Positions 31,561 to 45,100 of a DNA stretch of 64,000 bases are shown piece after piece (the stretch's first letter is position 1; each line of letters opens with the position of its first letter). The position numbers were made by a program, and so were the translations under genes. Below the pieces are notes generated by a model. That model was not told the DNA's origin, ran no database searches, and worked only from the letters and a program-made list of their open reading frames with translations. Source of the DNA: Limnoperna fortunei (Eukaryota; Mollusca; Bivalvia; Mytilida; Modiolidae); the NCBI GenBank assembly GCA_944474755.1, contig OX104116.1:8931547-8995546 (forward strand), read 5' to 3'.

Positions 31561-32889
31561 ATCATTTCCTGATTAAAGTATGTACTCCTTATTTAGGAGT
31601 AGGATACATAGTAAAAACAAAATGCGTGAAACCTCGCTACATTCCCCGCCAAATATTATCCCTTGAAATGAACGCAAGTCGTATTTTGTAAATACATTGT
31701 GTAGTCATGATTTTCAGTAAGTTAAATTTGAACAGGAGAAAACAGATTTTGAACAATAGGAAAAGGGGCCAACCCAGAAAACATTGAAATCTAACACACG
31801 GATATTGGTATATAATATTTTGTTCAATTTAGAGGGTCCCTGCTGTTCGCAATTGATTTTTAAACTAACAGAATTGTAACAGATAAAAAATTATACAGTA
31901 AAAACGTATCCTTGCCTTATCGGGTCAAATATTCTTTTTCACTGCTTCAGTAGAAAGTAAACACCAAAAGCAATTTATGGAACAGCAAGGTCCTGTTGGG
32001 CAAGGATGGATGTTGTAACTGTATGGTTCACTCTAAATAACAGTCCAGCAACTAGTTCCATTAATAAAACCTCTCATTTCATGTTTATTTTCAACATTTT
32101 TTATCGGATATTGATATTTTATGTTTTTAGTGAAATTCGAGGTTTTATCTTTAAACGCATTTTCCCGTGCGCAAATTCCGCAAGAAAATCGTGCGGAATG
32201 TTTAAGTTAAGTTTGATATGAAAAAAGTTTGTACAACCATGCAAGCTGCGCTAAACTTAAAGAAAAATATCTAAATTTTCTAAAAATTGTCTTACCTTAG
32301 TATATCATGGATTTTTTAAGTCCTGTTTGAAGCTTTATTTGAGGTGTCCCTTAACTCCCATTACATTCAATGGCTGACCCCAATTAAATCTATCTTATGG
32401 ATCCGTTTTTGACGAAACGAATTTTCCATGTGTTACAATTGCGACAAATTGTATTCGTTCCGCCATTAAATATAACTTGATTCCGTAATGTTGATAAACT
32501 GTTAAATTCAAAATGTCAGCTCGCAGAAAAATTTCGTCTTGATATTTCAAACATGGATTACTTTGGATTACTTAATTGAACATAGTTTAATTCATTGAAA
32601 ACAGGTATAGTCTTTGTGTTTATGTTAGTTTCATGATATTTCAAATGTAAAAATATACAGAACTTCTGAAAAAATTTTGCTCCGAGAAAAATCAACTGAC
32701 AGATAAAACCTCACATTTCAAATAATAATAAAAAGTGTAAAAGTCAGATGAAAATGATAAATATAAACGTGAAATGCGAGGTTTTATGTTATAGAACTAT
32801 CCAGCAACCTGTATAAATCGTGCGTCTGGTGATTCATTGATGTTATGTATCTTTGTTTTTAAAATAATATATATTTAATTTAGCTTTTC
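31561..32889. other. Interior of the foldback element
   Basis: Mostly AT-rich, with no transposase-like frame. The words 'gaggttttat' and 'catttca' recur around 32070-32150 and 32700-32780, suggesting a weak internal inverted arrangement. Nothing else is recognised. Confidence 0.4.
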
Positions 32890-33430
32890 CAGGACTAATT
32901 GACCCATTTCTATTTTTACATGATTTATTTCCCTTTTTACTTCCAGTTAAAAAAACTACGGCTATCATCAATAAAAGAGTATGTTATTGAAATACAGATT
33001 TTGCATTGTTTTGTATTGTTTGTCTATGCCAATTAAATTATCATCTAATTAACCTCATTAGTAGATGTTACTATAGCCATAGGCAACAGGTGAGTTTGAA
33101 TATTGGAACACGGATGTCACGGGTAAGCTTGTTTAATCAAGCTATAAAACAGCTAGGGTTCTACCTTAAATTAGAATCAGGTAAATGGGGTAATAAACGG
33201 TAATTAACATTGGTTAATTAATTAACAATCATGTTTACACAGCAGGGAGTTTTAATAACATCCTCACTCAGATTTCGACACCTGTCATCAACATGAAGCG
33301 TCAAAATTTTTCAAAGACGAGTGTCCATTTCAAAAGTTTTCAACAGGATAAACTGCGGCTGTAGCAGCAGTTTTTTTAAACCGGAAGTGGACACTTGGTG
33401 GCGTTTTTTAAATTGGAAAGTCGTCAATTG
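32890..33430 (-). mobile_element. Foldback element, right arm (uninterrupted)
   Basis: This 540 bp sequence is the inverted partner of the split left arm (24104-24400 plus 31180-31424). It ends 'gtcgtcaattg', the complement of the left terminus. It serves as the pre-insertion reference for the LINE. Confidence 0.88.
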
Positions 33431-33618
33431 TGGTCTTTATATAACATTTTTGGACAGTTTAATTCTGCAGTGTTACAATTTTTTTCAAAAATTGGTTTCT
33501 TAAATATTATGAAAGGCTAACCTGGAAAATATGATGGAGTTTATTAAAGACTGTTAGATTTAGTTTATTGTCAAAATTAAACTTTTTCATCACTGTTAAC
33601 TTTAGAATTATGCACATG

Positions 33619-33881
33619 TTTTTTGTTTGTTTGTTTGAATGTTGTTTAACACCACTTTCAGCAATTTTTCAGCTATTATCATGGCGTCCAGTTTTTGTTG
33701 GGGGAGGAAGCTGGAGTACTAGTACCTTGAGAGAACCCTTACCTTCGGTAGGAAAACTGGCAATTCTTGTCAATTAAGATTGGAGTCGAGTACAAACTGC
33801 CCGCATTGAGAATCTCAGTGTTGACAAACCACGTTATCATAGTAGACAAACTACCTTAACCACTTGGTCACAGAGGCCCAG
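33619..33881 (-). mobile_element. Full-length SINE, reverse orientation, 13 bp target duplication
   Basis: The sequence runs tail first (ttttttgtttgtttgtttgaa...ttaacaccactttcagcaatttttcagct) to the tRNA-like head (ccacttggtcacagaggccc). The flanks AATTATGCACATG (33606-33618) and AATAATGCACATG (33882-33894) differ at one position. It is more diverged than the copies at 11042 and 43083. Confidence 0.93.
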
Positions 33882-34043
33882 AATAATGCACATGCACAAT
33901 ACCACCATTGTTTACATAAAACCATGTCATACTGAATAAAATGACAACTGTTTTAAAAATAATATGTTAAAGATAAAAACATATTTTTCATGAATAAATT
34001 TGTTTTCTGAAACTGAAATAGATTACTACAATGCCTTAGCCTA

Positions 34044-34265
34044 GGTAAGGTTTAAGACTTAGGTGTGTGAAAACAATGGACTACGTACTCTGTTTACTCA
34101 GTTGGGACTCGAATCATCATAGGTTAGGGTAGAGGTATGGTAGGGTTAGAGTTACGGTAAGGTTTAGGTGTGTAAAAACAATGGACTACGTACTCTGTAT
34201 ACTCAGTTGGGACTCGAATCATCATAGGTTAGGGTAGAGGTATGGTAGGGTTAGAGTTATGGTAA
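34044..34265 (+). repeat. ~110 bp direct duplication
   Basis: 'ggtaaggttta...taggtgtgt-aaaacaatggactacgtactctg' followed by 'actcagttgggactcgaatcatcatagg' and 'ttagggtagaggtatggtagggttagagtta' occurs twice in tandem, with a handful of changes. Confidence 0.93.
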
Positions 34266-34269
34266 GTAA

Positions 34270-35885
34270 TAAATGTAAATCTAAATGATTTGGTAATGGG
34301 TCCGTCCTAATGTATACTCGGGACCAGTAAGCCATGCTTCAGAATTGTTTCAATTTGCAAAAAGAATTACTCTGTTCTTTTTGATTACTATAATGTTGTT
34401 AACAAGGTTTCATTTGTAACCATATTTATAGATTTTTTTAAGAAAGACACCTGCTACATTCTTCAATACTACATCAAACATAATTTTGGTATATGACCCA
34501 ATTATTCTTTTCTTTTAGGGAATTTCAAATTGAATAAATATATTACTTCTTTTTCACTTTATCTGGCATTTTGTTTGTGTTTTTTTTTTTTTTTGCTTCA
34601 AAAATGCTTTTGTTCATATAACATATTAGCTGTGGTCAATAAAAAGCACTGAAAGTTAAACAATATATACTAGTAAATCATACATGCCAACCCTACCAAT
34701 TTATGTGATAGGACTGTGATATTTTTTATCTATCTGCCACCTATTGATTTGAGGTAATTTTCTATCGCTTTCCAAATTTTATAACAGAATATTTCTATAA
34801 ACATTTATTGTCATTGTATGTATTAATTAGCCAGTCTTTCATGACTATTTGAGTGTAAATATGCAAGGGAGATGAAACGGACTGTCTGTATATTTTCCCT
34901 GCCAAAATTGCTATTGACCAAACTTTATATTTTTTGTCCAGAATGCACTATTTTGCATTGTTTGGAAAGGAGAGAGCCAATCCATCCAGACCACACATAC
35001 CACTTTGTGTCTTTATTGGGTTGGCATGACATGTATGGTAACTACAGGGTTTCAGATTGGCATCCGTGATTTGTTCAACTTTATGACAAATTTAAAGATA
35101 TAGTTTAACTTCAATTAGATCAAGGTATTAGTTCAGTTGTGTCTAAATCATATTTTGCCGTTTTAGAATCCAGTCCCATTTTTCTAAATATAACTTTCCA
35201 TATTGGACAGCAGTTACCAGTTTGTTGGTTGTATCCACAAATAAAATGTAAAACATGTTTGATTGTTTACTGTGGGGTTACCAGTTAAAGGAGGTCAATT
35301 CATATCAGCAAATTAAACAAGCAAAAAAACGGTAGGGGAAGCAACCGCTTTTTCGTGCAGCAGATTTCATGAAGTTAAGTGGTCTTGTGAAGAGTTGCCA
35401 ATCTGGTGTGATGTGTTTTTACATGTACCTTTCTAATAATACACACAGTGAGTCGTGCATTTATTTTGTCAGACAGGGTTGATCATGTCAAGAGATTATA
35501 ACAACAACTTGTGGTGATGTGGTAATGACAAGTCGTCGGGTATGTTGAGTACCTTAATCAAAAAGTTCCCAAGGCACCCAGTTCTAACTGGTTTGGTTTG
35601 GAAGAAACAGTACCACACGACAAAATTATATAAGAAAATAAAGTGTAAGTGTGAACAATAAATAAATCAATTTGATTTAATATGACAATTAATACTGTTG
35701 TACAGCTGCAGTAAACAACACAGTGTCTGTTTTATAATGGACAATGCTGCTTACTATAAAAACATTGTCAAACTTTATAAAAACTTTAATTAATGATCTT
35801 GATTTGTCATTTTCAATAGTTATACAGTATGTGTCAAAGGTCATTTTAAATTTAAAGATGCAGTAAAAATAAATTTCTGACGTAA
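34270..35885. other. Non-coding sequence upstream of the visible SERAC1 exons
   Basis: The SERAC1 start codon and first exon(s) should lie in or before this stretch. None could be assigned with confidence. A poly-T run lies near 34575-34595. Confidence 0.35.
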
Positions 35886-35890
35886 ATTTT

Positions 35891-35983
35891 AAAATAATGG
35901 ACAACAGTCATGGTTTGGTGTCTATCACTGGATTTCCACAAAATAATGGACGACAGTCATGGGTTGGTGTGTATCACTGGATT
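35891..35983 (+). repeat. ~47 bp direct duplication
   Basis: 'aaaataatggacaacagtcatggtttggtgt-tatcactggatt' is present twice in tandem with four or five differences. Confidence 0.85.
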
Positions 35984-36127
35984 AACCATGTATCAGGATA
36001 ATTGACAGCCATTTTATGTCTTAACTTCTAGAATACATTTGAAAGGAGGTATTGGTAAATCAATGGCACTTGAAGAATCATTGCTATTCAACAAGCTGTT
36101 AAAACATGCCCTTATTGTATTTTCCAG

Positions 36128-36161
36128 ATTGTCTGGGGATATTGTCAGTTACCAGTGTTTG
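36128..36161 (+). CDS. SERAC1: SERAC1 exon, membrane segment
   Basis: This 34 nt exon lies between ttttccag and gtaaat and is phase 2 at its 3' end. Joined to the next exon it gives a continuous hydrophobic segment at the position of the SERAC1 transmembrane helix. It is small, so less certain than the others. Confidence 0.55.
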
Positions 36162-39100
36162 GTAAATATTACTTCTTTTCTTTAGTTACTTTGTGTTACA
36201 TAGAATACTAATATGTTTTGCTGTTTAATTTTTCATCATTTCTTCCAGAACTTGAGCTTACTAGTTTTGCTGTTTAGATTTGCATTTGTTCTTCATTGAC
36301 CTTGAACTTTGTAACGTTAGCTTGCTAGTACATAATGTGAATAAATATCCAAGTCTTTATAATCTTTGGTGGCCAAGTGGTTAAATTCTTTTCTATAGAG
36401 CACTGGCCTCTCTACACTGAGGTTATGAATGTGATCCAGGCTTCAATCAACTTAATTGCCAAAAGTCTGGGATTTTAACATTGCCAACAGGCAGGGATTT
36501 CGCCAGTGCCAAAAGTCAGGGATTTCATCAGGTAATCTTTAAGTTCTTCTGCATGTAAAATTTGGCATAATAATATACAATGAAAAATTACGGAATTGGC
36601 ATGAAACCCCTTTTAAATAAATAATCTAACTAATATGCAACTAAAATGAAAGCCATTCAACAGGTCTGTACATTGGAACACAGTTCGGTTTTTATTTTGC
36701 AGTGGAACCATAATATCTTTAGAACTCCAATATATTGATGACTATTTTACAACAGTGACTGATGTATTTGATGTTGAGAAGAAGGACTCAAAGTATATTT
36801 ACCTGGAACAAGATATACAGATCCCAAGTATAGGTAACTACATCTGACGTCAATCAAGGGTTTTACAGTTAGAAATTCTTCTAGTACATATATAACATAC
36901 AAACAGTGTTGCTGCATTATTAATGTAACTCCTGTTATGATTTTTTTTATCTTTTTTTAAATATCTTGACATACTTTAAATCTTTCTTAGCAATATTTTT
37001 TGTATAATTGAAGTTGTTTCCAATGTTTATTGAAAAAATGACTAAAATTGCTTTGTAATCTGAAATCTTTGGTGATAAATACAGATGGAGCAACTCATAT
37101 TATAACTTGACCTGTTCTTACAACGGTAAAATTCATATTGTACCTTGATGTTATTGATGATTCTACCGTTTAAATTGTTGAGATTTATATTTAATATTAA
37201 ATTATAAGGAATATTTTAAATTTCTGAAAGGATTATACTAGTACTTTATAAACTGGCCTGGGTCTGTTTACACTATTCATGAAATGCTTCCTGGTTTATT
37301 TTTTAAGCATTAACAGACAAAACCATGCTATATCGTATAACCTGTTCAGAAGTTTGAAATATTCTTTTAAATAAATAAAAATTTATAAAGGACTGTAATT
37401 TAACTACACAAAAACCTTTTTTTTTCAATTAAAAAAATCCACTTTCACCAGAACTTTGCTTCCTGCATATTAATAATAGCACCATTCTTTAACATACAAC
37501 TGTATGAGAAAATGTCTGAAATGACTTCCTATCTGAAACTGTTGAACCAGTTAAAACCAAACAGCAATATTTATTGGATGATCAAAACGAAGATAATATT
37601 GATTATCCCAGTAGAAAATTGAAAATTACTGGACAAAGCTAAATAACAGAGAAATGCCATCTTCATATCCTATATTAATCTGGCTAGCCAATAGGCTCTT
37701 GGTGTTCTATTTTTGAGGAGCATTTCTCTGTACTAGGTGTAGGCAATCTGAATAAATCATTTCTTTATAAGTGTCAACACTGAAGTTGCATGTTCAAGCC
37801 TCTCTGAAAAATTCTCCTATCAAGTGGCAAGTGCTAGCTAAATCACTTCTGACTGGGTCAGAGTGTGCTTCACCTCAGCGTCAATTGTCAAGCTTCTCAC
37901 CTCAGCATCAATTGTGAAGCTTCTGACTGTGATAGATTGTGTGTCACCTCAGTGTCACTTGTCAAGCTTCTTACTTGGATATAGTGTTTCACCTCAGCAT
38001 CTATTGGGAAGCTTCTGTCTGGATCAGAGTGTGTTTCACCTCAGCTACAATTGTCAAGCTTCTTATTTTGATAGATCATTCTTTATTTCAGCATCAATTG
38101 TCAAGCTTAAGGCTGGAACAGTGTGCTTCACCTCAGATAAAGAAGTTCTGGTTTTCCTGCATATAACTGTCTTCATACAAGCAAAACAAACCTGTACAGA
38201 ACTTTAGAATCTGGTTTGCATTCAATTTATTATACCCTTGCTTGAAGAAGAGGGGTATACTGTTTTGCCCTTGTCTGTCCGTCCGTTTGTAACAAACATT
38301 TCTGTCTCAGTTTTCTTAGCAACTATAGCATGCAGAAGCCTGATATTTTGCATATTGCTTTTGTATTATATGGTGTATAGCACTTTCATGCTCCTTGGTC
38401 ATCTACTTCCTGTTTACTGAATACTTTAGGTTGACTTTAACTTTCACTTTCATTTTTCTTATAACATGTTGTTTTAAAAAAATTTATTGTTGTGATATTA
38501 CATCTTTTTTATTACAGATAGAAAAAGGAGAAATCCATTTAGAAAAATAAAAGATTTTGTCTCTGAAAAGAAAGGTAAGATTATAATTTTATTTGGAATT
38601 TAACAATTGAAATGATAAAAGCAATGAATTTGAGGCCAAACAGCAAGCCCTTTAAGAGAAATAGTTGTACATATAACTATTTACTATCTTATAGATTTGT
38701 TTTATTTCTTGAATGCCAACCAATTTTTGCATTATACATGAAGCAGCTAACCCAATAGTCAATACATGTGGTTGTGTTTTCAAACCTTCTTTTTTCTGTC
38801 CGAAAACTTTTTTCTCCATGTATTTCAAATGAGATACACATACTAGTAGCTACGAACGAATAAGGAATACTGTTATCTAAGTACGTTGAAGTAAACTTTT
38901 CATCGTAACACAATCACATTTGAACTGTTAGCAGAACTGGTTCCAGATTTTTATGAAACATTTCTGTTCTTTATTTATCGTAACAGTGAAACATTTACCA
39001 TGGATTTATACAAACAGAGATGATCCTGTATCGCTTTTAAAACTAGCAAGGTCGTCTGAGCCTGGGTGAGGTACATGGGGGTGAAATCTTTGGCTAAACA

Positions 39101-42100
39101 TCATGATTGGAAGGGTAAGATGTTATAATGTCTTTGTTAGCATCATGATTGGAAGGGTAAGATGTTATAATGTCTTTGTTAGCATCATGATTGGAAGGGT
39201 AAGATGTTATAATGTCTTTGTTAGCATCATGATTGGAAGGGTAAGATGTTATAATGTCTTTGTTAGCATCATGATTGGAAGGGTAAGATGTTGTAATGTC
39301 TTTGTTAGCATCATGATTGGAAGGGTAAGATGTTATAATGTCTTTGTTAGCATCATGATTGGAAGGGTAAGATGTTATAATGTCTTTGTTAGCATCATGA
39401 TTGGAAGGGTAAGATGTTGTAATGTCTTTGTTAGCATCATGATTGGAAGGGTAAGATGTTATAATGTCTTTGTTAGCATCATGATTGGAAGGGTAAGATG
39501 TTATAATGTCTTTGGCTAAGCATCATGATTGGAAGGGTAAGATGTTATAATGTCTTTGTTAGCATCATGATTGGAAGGGTAAGATGTTGTAATGTCTTTG
39601 TTAGCATCATGATTGGAAGGGTAAGATGTTGTAATGTCTTTGTTAGCATCATGATTGGAAGGGTAAGATGTTATAATGTCTTTGTTAGCATCATGATTGG
39701 AAGGGTAAGATGTTATAATGTCTTTGGCTAAGCATCATGATTGGAAGGGTAAGATGTTGTAATGTCTTTGTTAGCATCATGATTGGAAGGGTAAGATGTT
39801 ATAATGTCTTTGTTAGCATCATGATTGGAAGGGTAAGATGTTGTAATGTCTTTGTTAGCATCATGATTGGAAGGGTAAGATGTTATAATGTCTTTGTTAG
39901 CATCATGATTGGAAGGGTAAGATGTTGTAATGTCTTTGTTAGCATCATGATTGGAAGGGTAAGATGTTATAATGTCTTTGTTAGCATCATGATTGGAAGG
40001 GTAAGATGTTATAATGTCTTTGTTAGCATCATGATTGGAAGGGTAAGATGTTATAATGTCTTTGTTAGCATCATGATTGGAAGGGTAAGATGTTATAATG
40101 TCTTTGTTAGCATCATGATTGGAAGGGTAAGATGTTATAATGTCTTTGTTAGCATCATGATTGGAAGGGTAAGATGTTATAATGTCTTTGTTAGCATCAT
40201 GATTGGAAGGGTAAGATGTTATAATGTCTTTGTTAGCATCATGATTGGAAGGGTAAGATGTTATAATGTCTTTGTTAGCATCATGATTGGAAGGGTAAGA
40301 TGTTATAATGTCTTTGTTAGCATCATGATTGGAAGGGTAAGATGTTGTAATGTCTTTGTTAGCATCATGATTGGAAGGGTAAGATGTTATAATGTCTTTG
40401 TTAGCATCATGATTGGAAGGGTAAGATGTTATAATGTCTTTGTTAGCATCATGATTGGAAGGGTAAGATGTTATAATGTCTTTGTTAGCATCATGATTGG
40501 AAGGGTAAGACGTTATAATGTCTTTGTTAGCATCATGATTGGAAGGGTAAGATGTTATAATGTCTTTGTTAGCATCATGATTGGAAGGGTAAGATGTTAT
40601 AATGTCTTTGTTCTACAGGCTTTTTAAGAAATAATTGCACAGCTGGCACATTTTGTAAACACCTACCATAAATAAAATGTAATTTTCTCTAAACCTTATC
40701 AACCATTGTATTTGTATTGAAATCTAGATCGTATTTCTAAGTATAGCCCTAAGAAACGATTAAGTTATGATCCATTATTATGGAAAAAAATAGCAGAGAA
40801 ACCGACCAAACAACAAGAACTGAAAGTCAAGGGATGGTTACAAATCCAGATAAAGACAAACATATACAATGCAAAACAAAAACCAAGTAACCTGAACCTA
40901 ACAAAATCATAGGTGCACTAGGTGCTTTGTACGAGTAAGCATGCCTCTAATTAGACACACGTAAAAGTACTCATTGTTATGTGAAGGAAAAAGTTTGTAA
41001 AGACTGTATGAGTGAATGAAAACGTCCAATCATATTTGATTCCCAAAATAATTTGATTCGAAAATAGACACTACATATAGACCTTAAATGTCTATTATCC
41101 TTATTATTAAGTCTAAGTAAAGTCCTCGTATGGTGGAATGTATATTACATAAAGCTGTATTAAGTGGTCTTATGTAGTAAACAGGCTTTTAAGTTATTGA
41201 AACTGATAGATTTATGTAAAACATAAATGGTTTTCTATGTTAGATTACGAGTACAGAATAGTAGCGCAAGCTTCAGACAGGAGAACACTGATTGGCTTGG
41301 CACGATCTGAAGGTGTGGATGACAGATTCTTTTTACCTATGCTCAAACCCATTCCTAGAAAGGTGTGTCTCTTAAGTTGAACAATAATAACTGTATCTGT
41401 TACATATATGACATGTATTATACTTTTTAATTATAAATTATATCAAATTAAGAAATAGATTATTGCAAATGGGCTCTATGCGACCTAGAACATTGTCAGA
41501 CCTTATATTTGTCAATATTTTATACCAAGCGATAGATTCTATTTCGATTCTAATATGTCTAACAATTGTTTTAAAATTTCGAAGCGGCTCTTAGAGGACG
41601 CTTTCAATGGTAATACTGTTTTTTTTAAACTAATAAGATATATCCCAAAACAGTATGTTAAAGCAAATAAAATTGACATAAACATACATTCTCATCATTT
41701 TATTGAATATACATACCTTTTAAACAAAAAAATTGAGAAATCTTAACGATATTGCTTTGTTCCGGTTTGAAGTTTTCAGTTGAGCATAATATGACGTCGG
41801 AATTCTATTTGTGATGTCATATTAACTCTTATAGTTTAAATCTCAGAATTCAGACTAAAAATAACTGCATTATTAACAATTACGATAATTATGGATAACA
41901 CATAACAAACTGCATTTTTAAGACAGTTTTTAAATTTACACAAAACACACAGCTTACGCATGTGCGAACTAAACTTATTGGAATTTTGACATGGCTTTGT
42001 TTACATAGCTAAAGCAGCTAGGACGTCATATAAGAATAAAGTTTTATGGTTACTACAGTAAAGTTTAACTCTTACAAAAAGATATTTGAAACTTAGACTG

Positions 42101-45100
42101 TATACAAACATATTTATATTTTGCTGGAATGAGGCTTATTCCATTTTAAGGATTTTTTCAGCTATATTTAATCATTATTTTGTTGAGAGAGGAAGCCACC
42201 TACTAAAAACCCATATCTAAAGAAATCCTGTCAATTAAGGTTGGAATCAAGCTCACAACCACAAGTTGGCATGCCACTGAGCAATAATAGACCAAATGTC
42301 CACCAAGGCCCCTGGACAAGGTGAGACCGACATACTCTGGTGACCATTGACAGGGATATACACTAACTTTTTATAATGGTTGCCACCTGGTCTCCTAACT
42401 TAAAAAATTTTGGCGCCCAGTGAAAAAGTTAGGCGCCCACATTTTTCATATTTTTTTATAATAAAAAAGAATACACTGCCATAAATTAAAACTGTTCAAT
42501 AAAATGATAGGATAGATAGAACCAGAAGTAAAAAAATGACCATTGTGAAACAAATAATATTATGTACAGATAACAAAAAAAAACTATTAAAAGTATTTTA
42601 TGATTTAAATTTACTTTTTGAAAGTTACTGCCAAAGTACTAATTTGTATTATGTATAAATCATTGCAATACTCATTTCAACACTAGCCGCATCGCAATTG
42701 CAATTTCCGGCCCGGAGTTCATACCCATCCGGAAATTTTCGTATATTCTTTTGCTTGAACTGGTTTCCGGTATTATTTTTACTACGCTTTATGTACAAGT
42801 AAAAGCAAGAAGGGACCAGCTAACACTGTGTGGCGCGTAAACAGTATAAACAATGACGCGGAAAAAAACATTTAAGATTTCTTACCAATATTGAAATAAA
42901 ATTGAAAAGAGACATACCGCTACTGCTCAGAATGACAGGGCAAAATTCGTGGAAACGGATATCAACCAAATGATCCCAGATCGCCACCTGGAGGATTGAA
43001 AAGCAAACTTTACTCGCCCATGCAAATATTTAGTCGCCTTGGGCGACTGGGCGACTGTTAGTGTAAATCCCAGATTGATAGGAGGGGCCTCGGTGGCCGA
43101 GTGGTCAAGGTAGTTCGTCTACCATTGATCACGTGGTCTGTCAACACTGAGATTGCGGGTTCGATTCTCACTGCAGGCAGGGTGTACTCGACTCCAATCT
43201 TAATTGACAAGGATTGCCAGTTTTCCTACCGCAGGTCGGGGGTTCTCTCCGGGTACTCCGGCTTCCTCCCCCAATAAAAACTGGACGCCATGAAATAGCT
43301 GAAAAATTGCTGAAAGTGGCGTTAAAACACCATTCAAACAAACAAAACCAGATTGATAGGTAGAAGATATTCAGACGTTCAGTATTGGTAGATATCACAT
43401 TGACAGAGTTCCCTTCTTTGTTCTGAGGATCAGTTAATGGTAGCCTTAAAAAATTGTAATCAAGCCTGGTTCTCTGAATACTTTGCTGAGAAATGTTGTC
43501 TGTCTGTTTATATCAATATATACACAAATTATGACAATGATGAAACTTAACTGAGAATATTGTTTAGAAAATTTTGAAATATTGCTAACTTGTGCAAACT
43601 CCATGTACTGTTTTATAGGTGTGGTTAGATGATGAATTCCGTACTCTGCTGTCATCACTTAAGAATGAAGATTTAGATAAATGTCTTAAACACTTCACGT
43701 CAAAGGCCTTACAAGTGGGAAATACTGCAGATGAGATGGTTTGTAATATTTTCATTTACTAAAGATAACTATTTAAGCTAGGGTTTAAATATAATTAGTC
43801 ACTGCTGTGGAAAATAGAAAAAAGAGATAAAGTTCCATGTTTATTCAGCATACTTATTAATTTAGATCATTTGATGCAAAATATTAAACATGATTTCAGG
43901 TCTTTATTTCTTATTTTTATGCACAGGAGAGTTCAAATCACATAACCGTCTTAAAAAATATTGTCAATACATAATTTTTTTAAAAATGTTAATATGAAGT
44001 CCAGCTTTGTAAACAATTCGGTTTTAAAATTCCATTAATTTAGTTCGCACATGCATAATTGTGGTTTCAGTTGATTAAATTTTATTTTAAAATCTCAAAT
44101 TTTTAAGCCATAATTATCCTTACTGTAAGTAAAGTTGTTAATTTTAAGTCTGAATACTGAAATTTGCATGTTGCCTTTAAATGTTTCTCACCACTTTGTT
44201 ACGCTTGAGGTACATTGTAACAGCCATAAACTTAAACACATTTATATGTTACTTCACTGTACAGATTACCATATTTATCATAATCGGACTAAATTTAATT
44301 CATGGATACCTACTTTATTGTTGTTTATATGGATAGGCATTATATTCATGATATTTTTCTAATATAATTCCTACCTACATTAAAATGACAATAAAGTAGG
44401 GTATCCATGAATTATTTCTTAATCTGAACTAACTTAATAAAATATGATATGGTACCTAGACCTCTGTACAGATGATATGGTACCTAGACCTCTGTACAGA
44501 TGATATGGTACCTAGACCTCTGTAAAGACAGTTATTTCAAACCATGGTAAAGGGAGGCTTTATCATTGGGGCTGTTAGGTCATAATATGGAAAAATAACG
44601 TAGTACCTTATGCTGCTTGCTGAATGAAGGTTGACTTTTTGTAGATTTCGAAAAAGAGTAGGCTTATTGTAGCTGATGCAATAGTCTAAATTCTCTACCC
44701 TACCCAATAATCCTTACATTTCCAGAGGCAGTCAAAGTTGTGTTTCCATTGGTCCTTTCTCCATTTGACATTTTGTTTGTCAACTTGTTCTTGTCTTGAA
44801 TATAGCTGAAATAATGATCTCTGTATGTTAGGAAAATATTTAATCAATAAATCAGGTGGGAGTACCAAACTGGTGATATAAATAAGATCAAAGGAGTATT
44901 GTACCCAGCTGTTACATGTACCAGGAACAGACACAGACATGTATACATCAACTTTAGCAGAATATCACTAAGTATTTGATGTGTTATTGCTTAAATTAGA
45001 AGATAATGAGTCATAATCAAAGAAACTTAATCCAACTTTAAAGTTTCAAAGCCTTTGGCTGACATAAGACTCACAACAAGCAATAAACACCCTTAACATT

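Noticed and set aside
39099..40613. CRISPR-like regular array
   Set aside because: The whole unit is conserved and there are no variable spacers; this is a eukaryotic minisatellite. The same applies to the 51, 78 and 155 bp arrays.
39103..40627. Long open frames of a 14-residue repeat ([14 protein letters not shown]) on the + strand
   Set aside because: They exist only because the 42 bp unit is a multiple of three. They lie within a SERAC1 intron and have no domain or independent start/stop context.
40728..40912. Exon candidate after 'aaatctag' reading [20 protein letters not shown]
   Set aside because: It fits phase 1 but does not match SERAC1, cannot follow the 39065 donor, and has no good donor before its TAG. 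It could be an alternative terminal exon, but there is no support.
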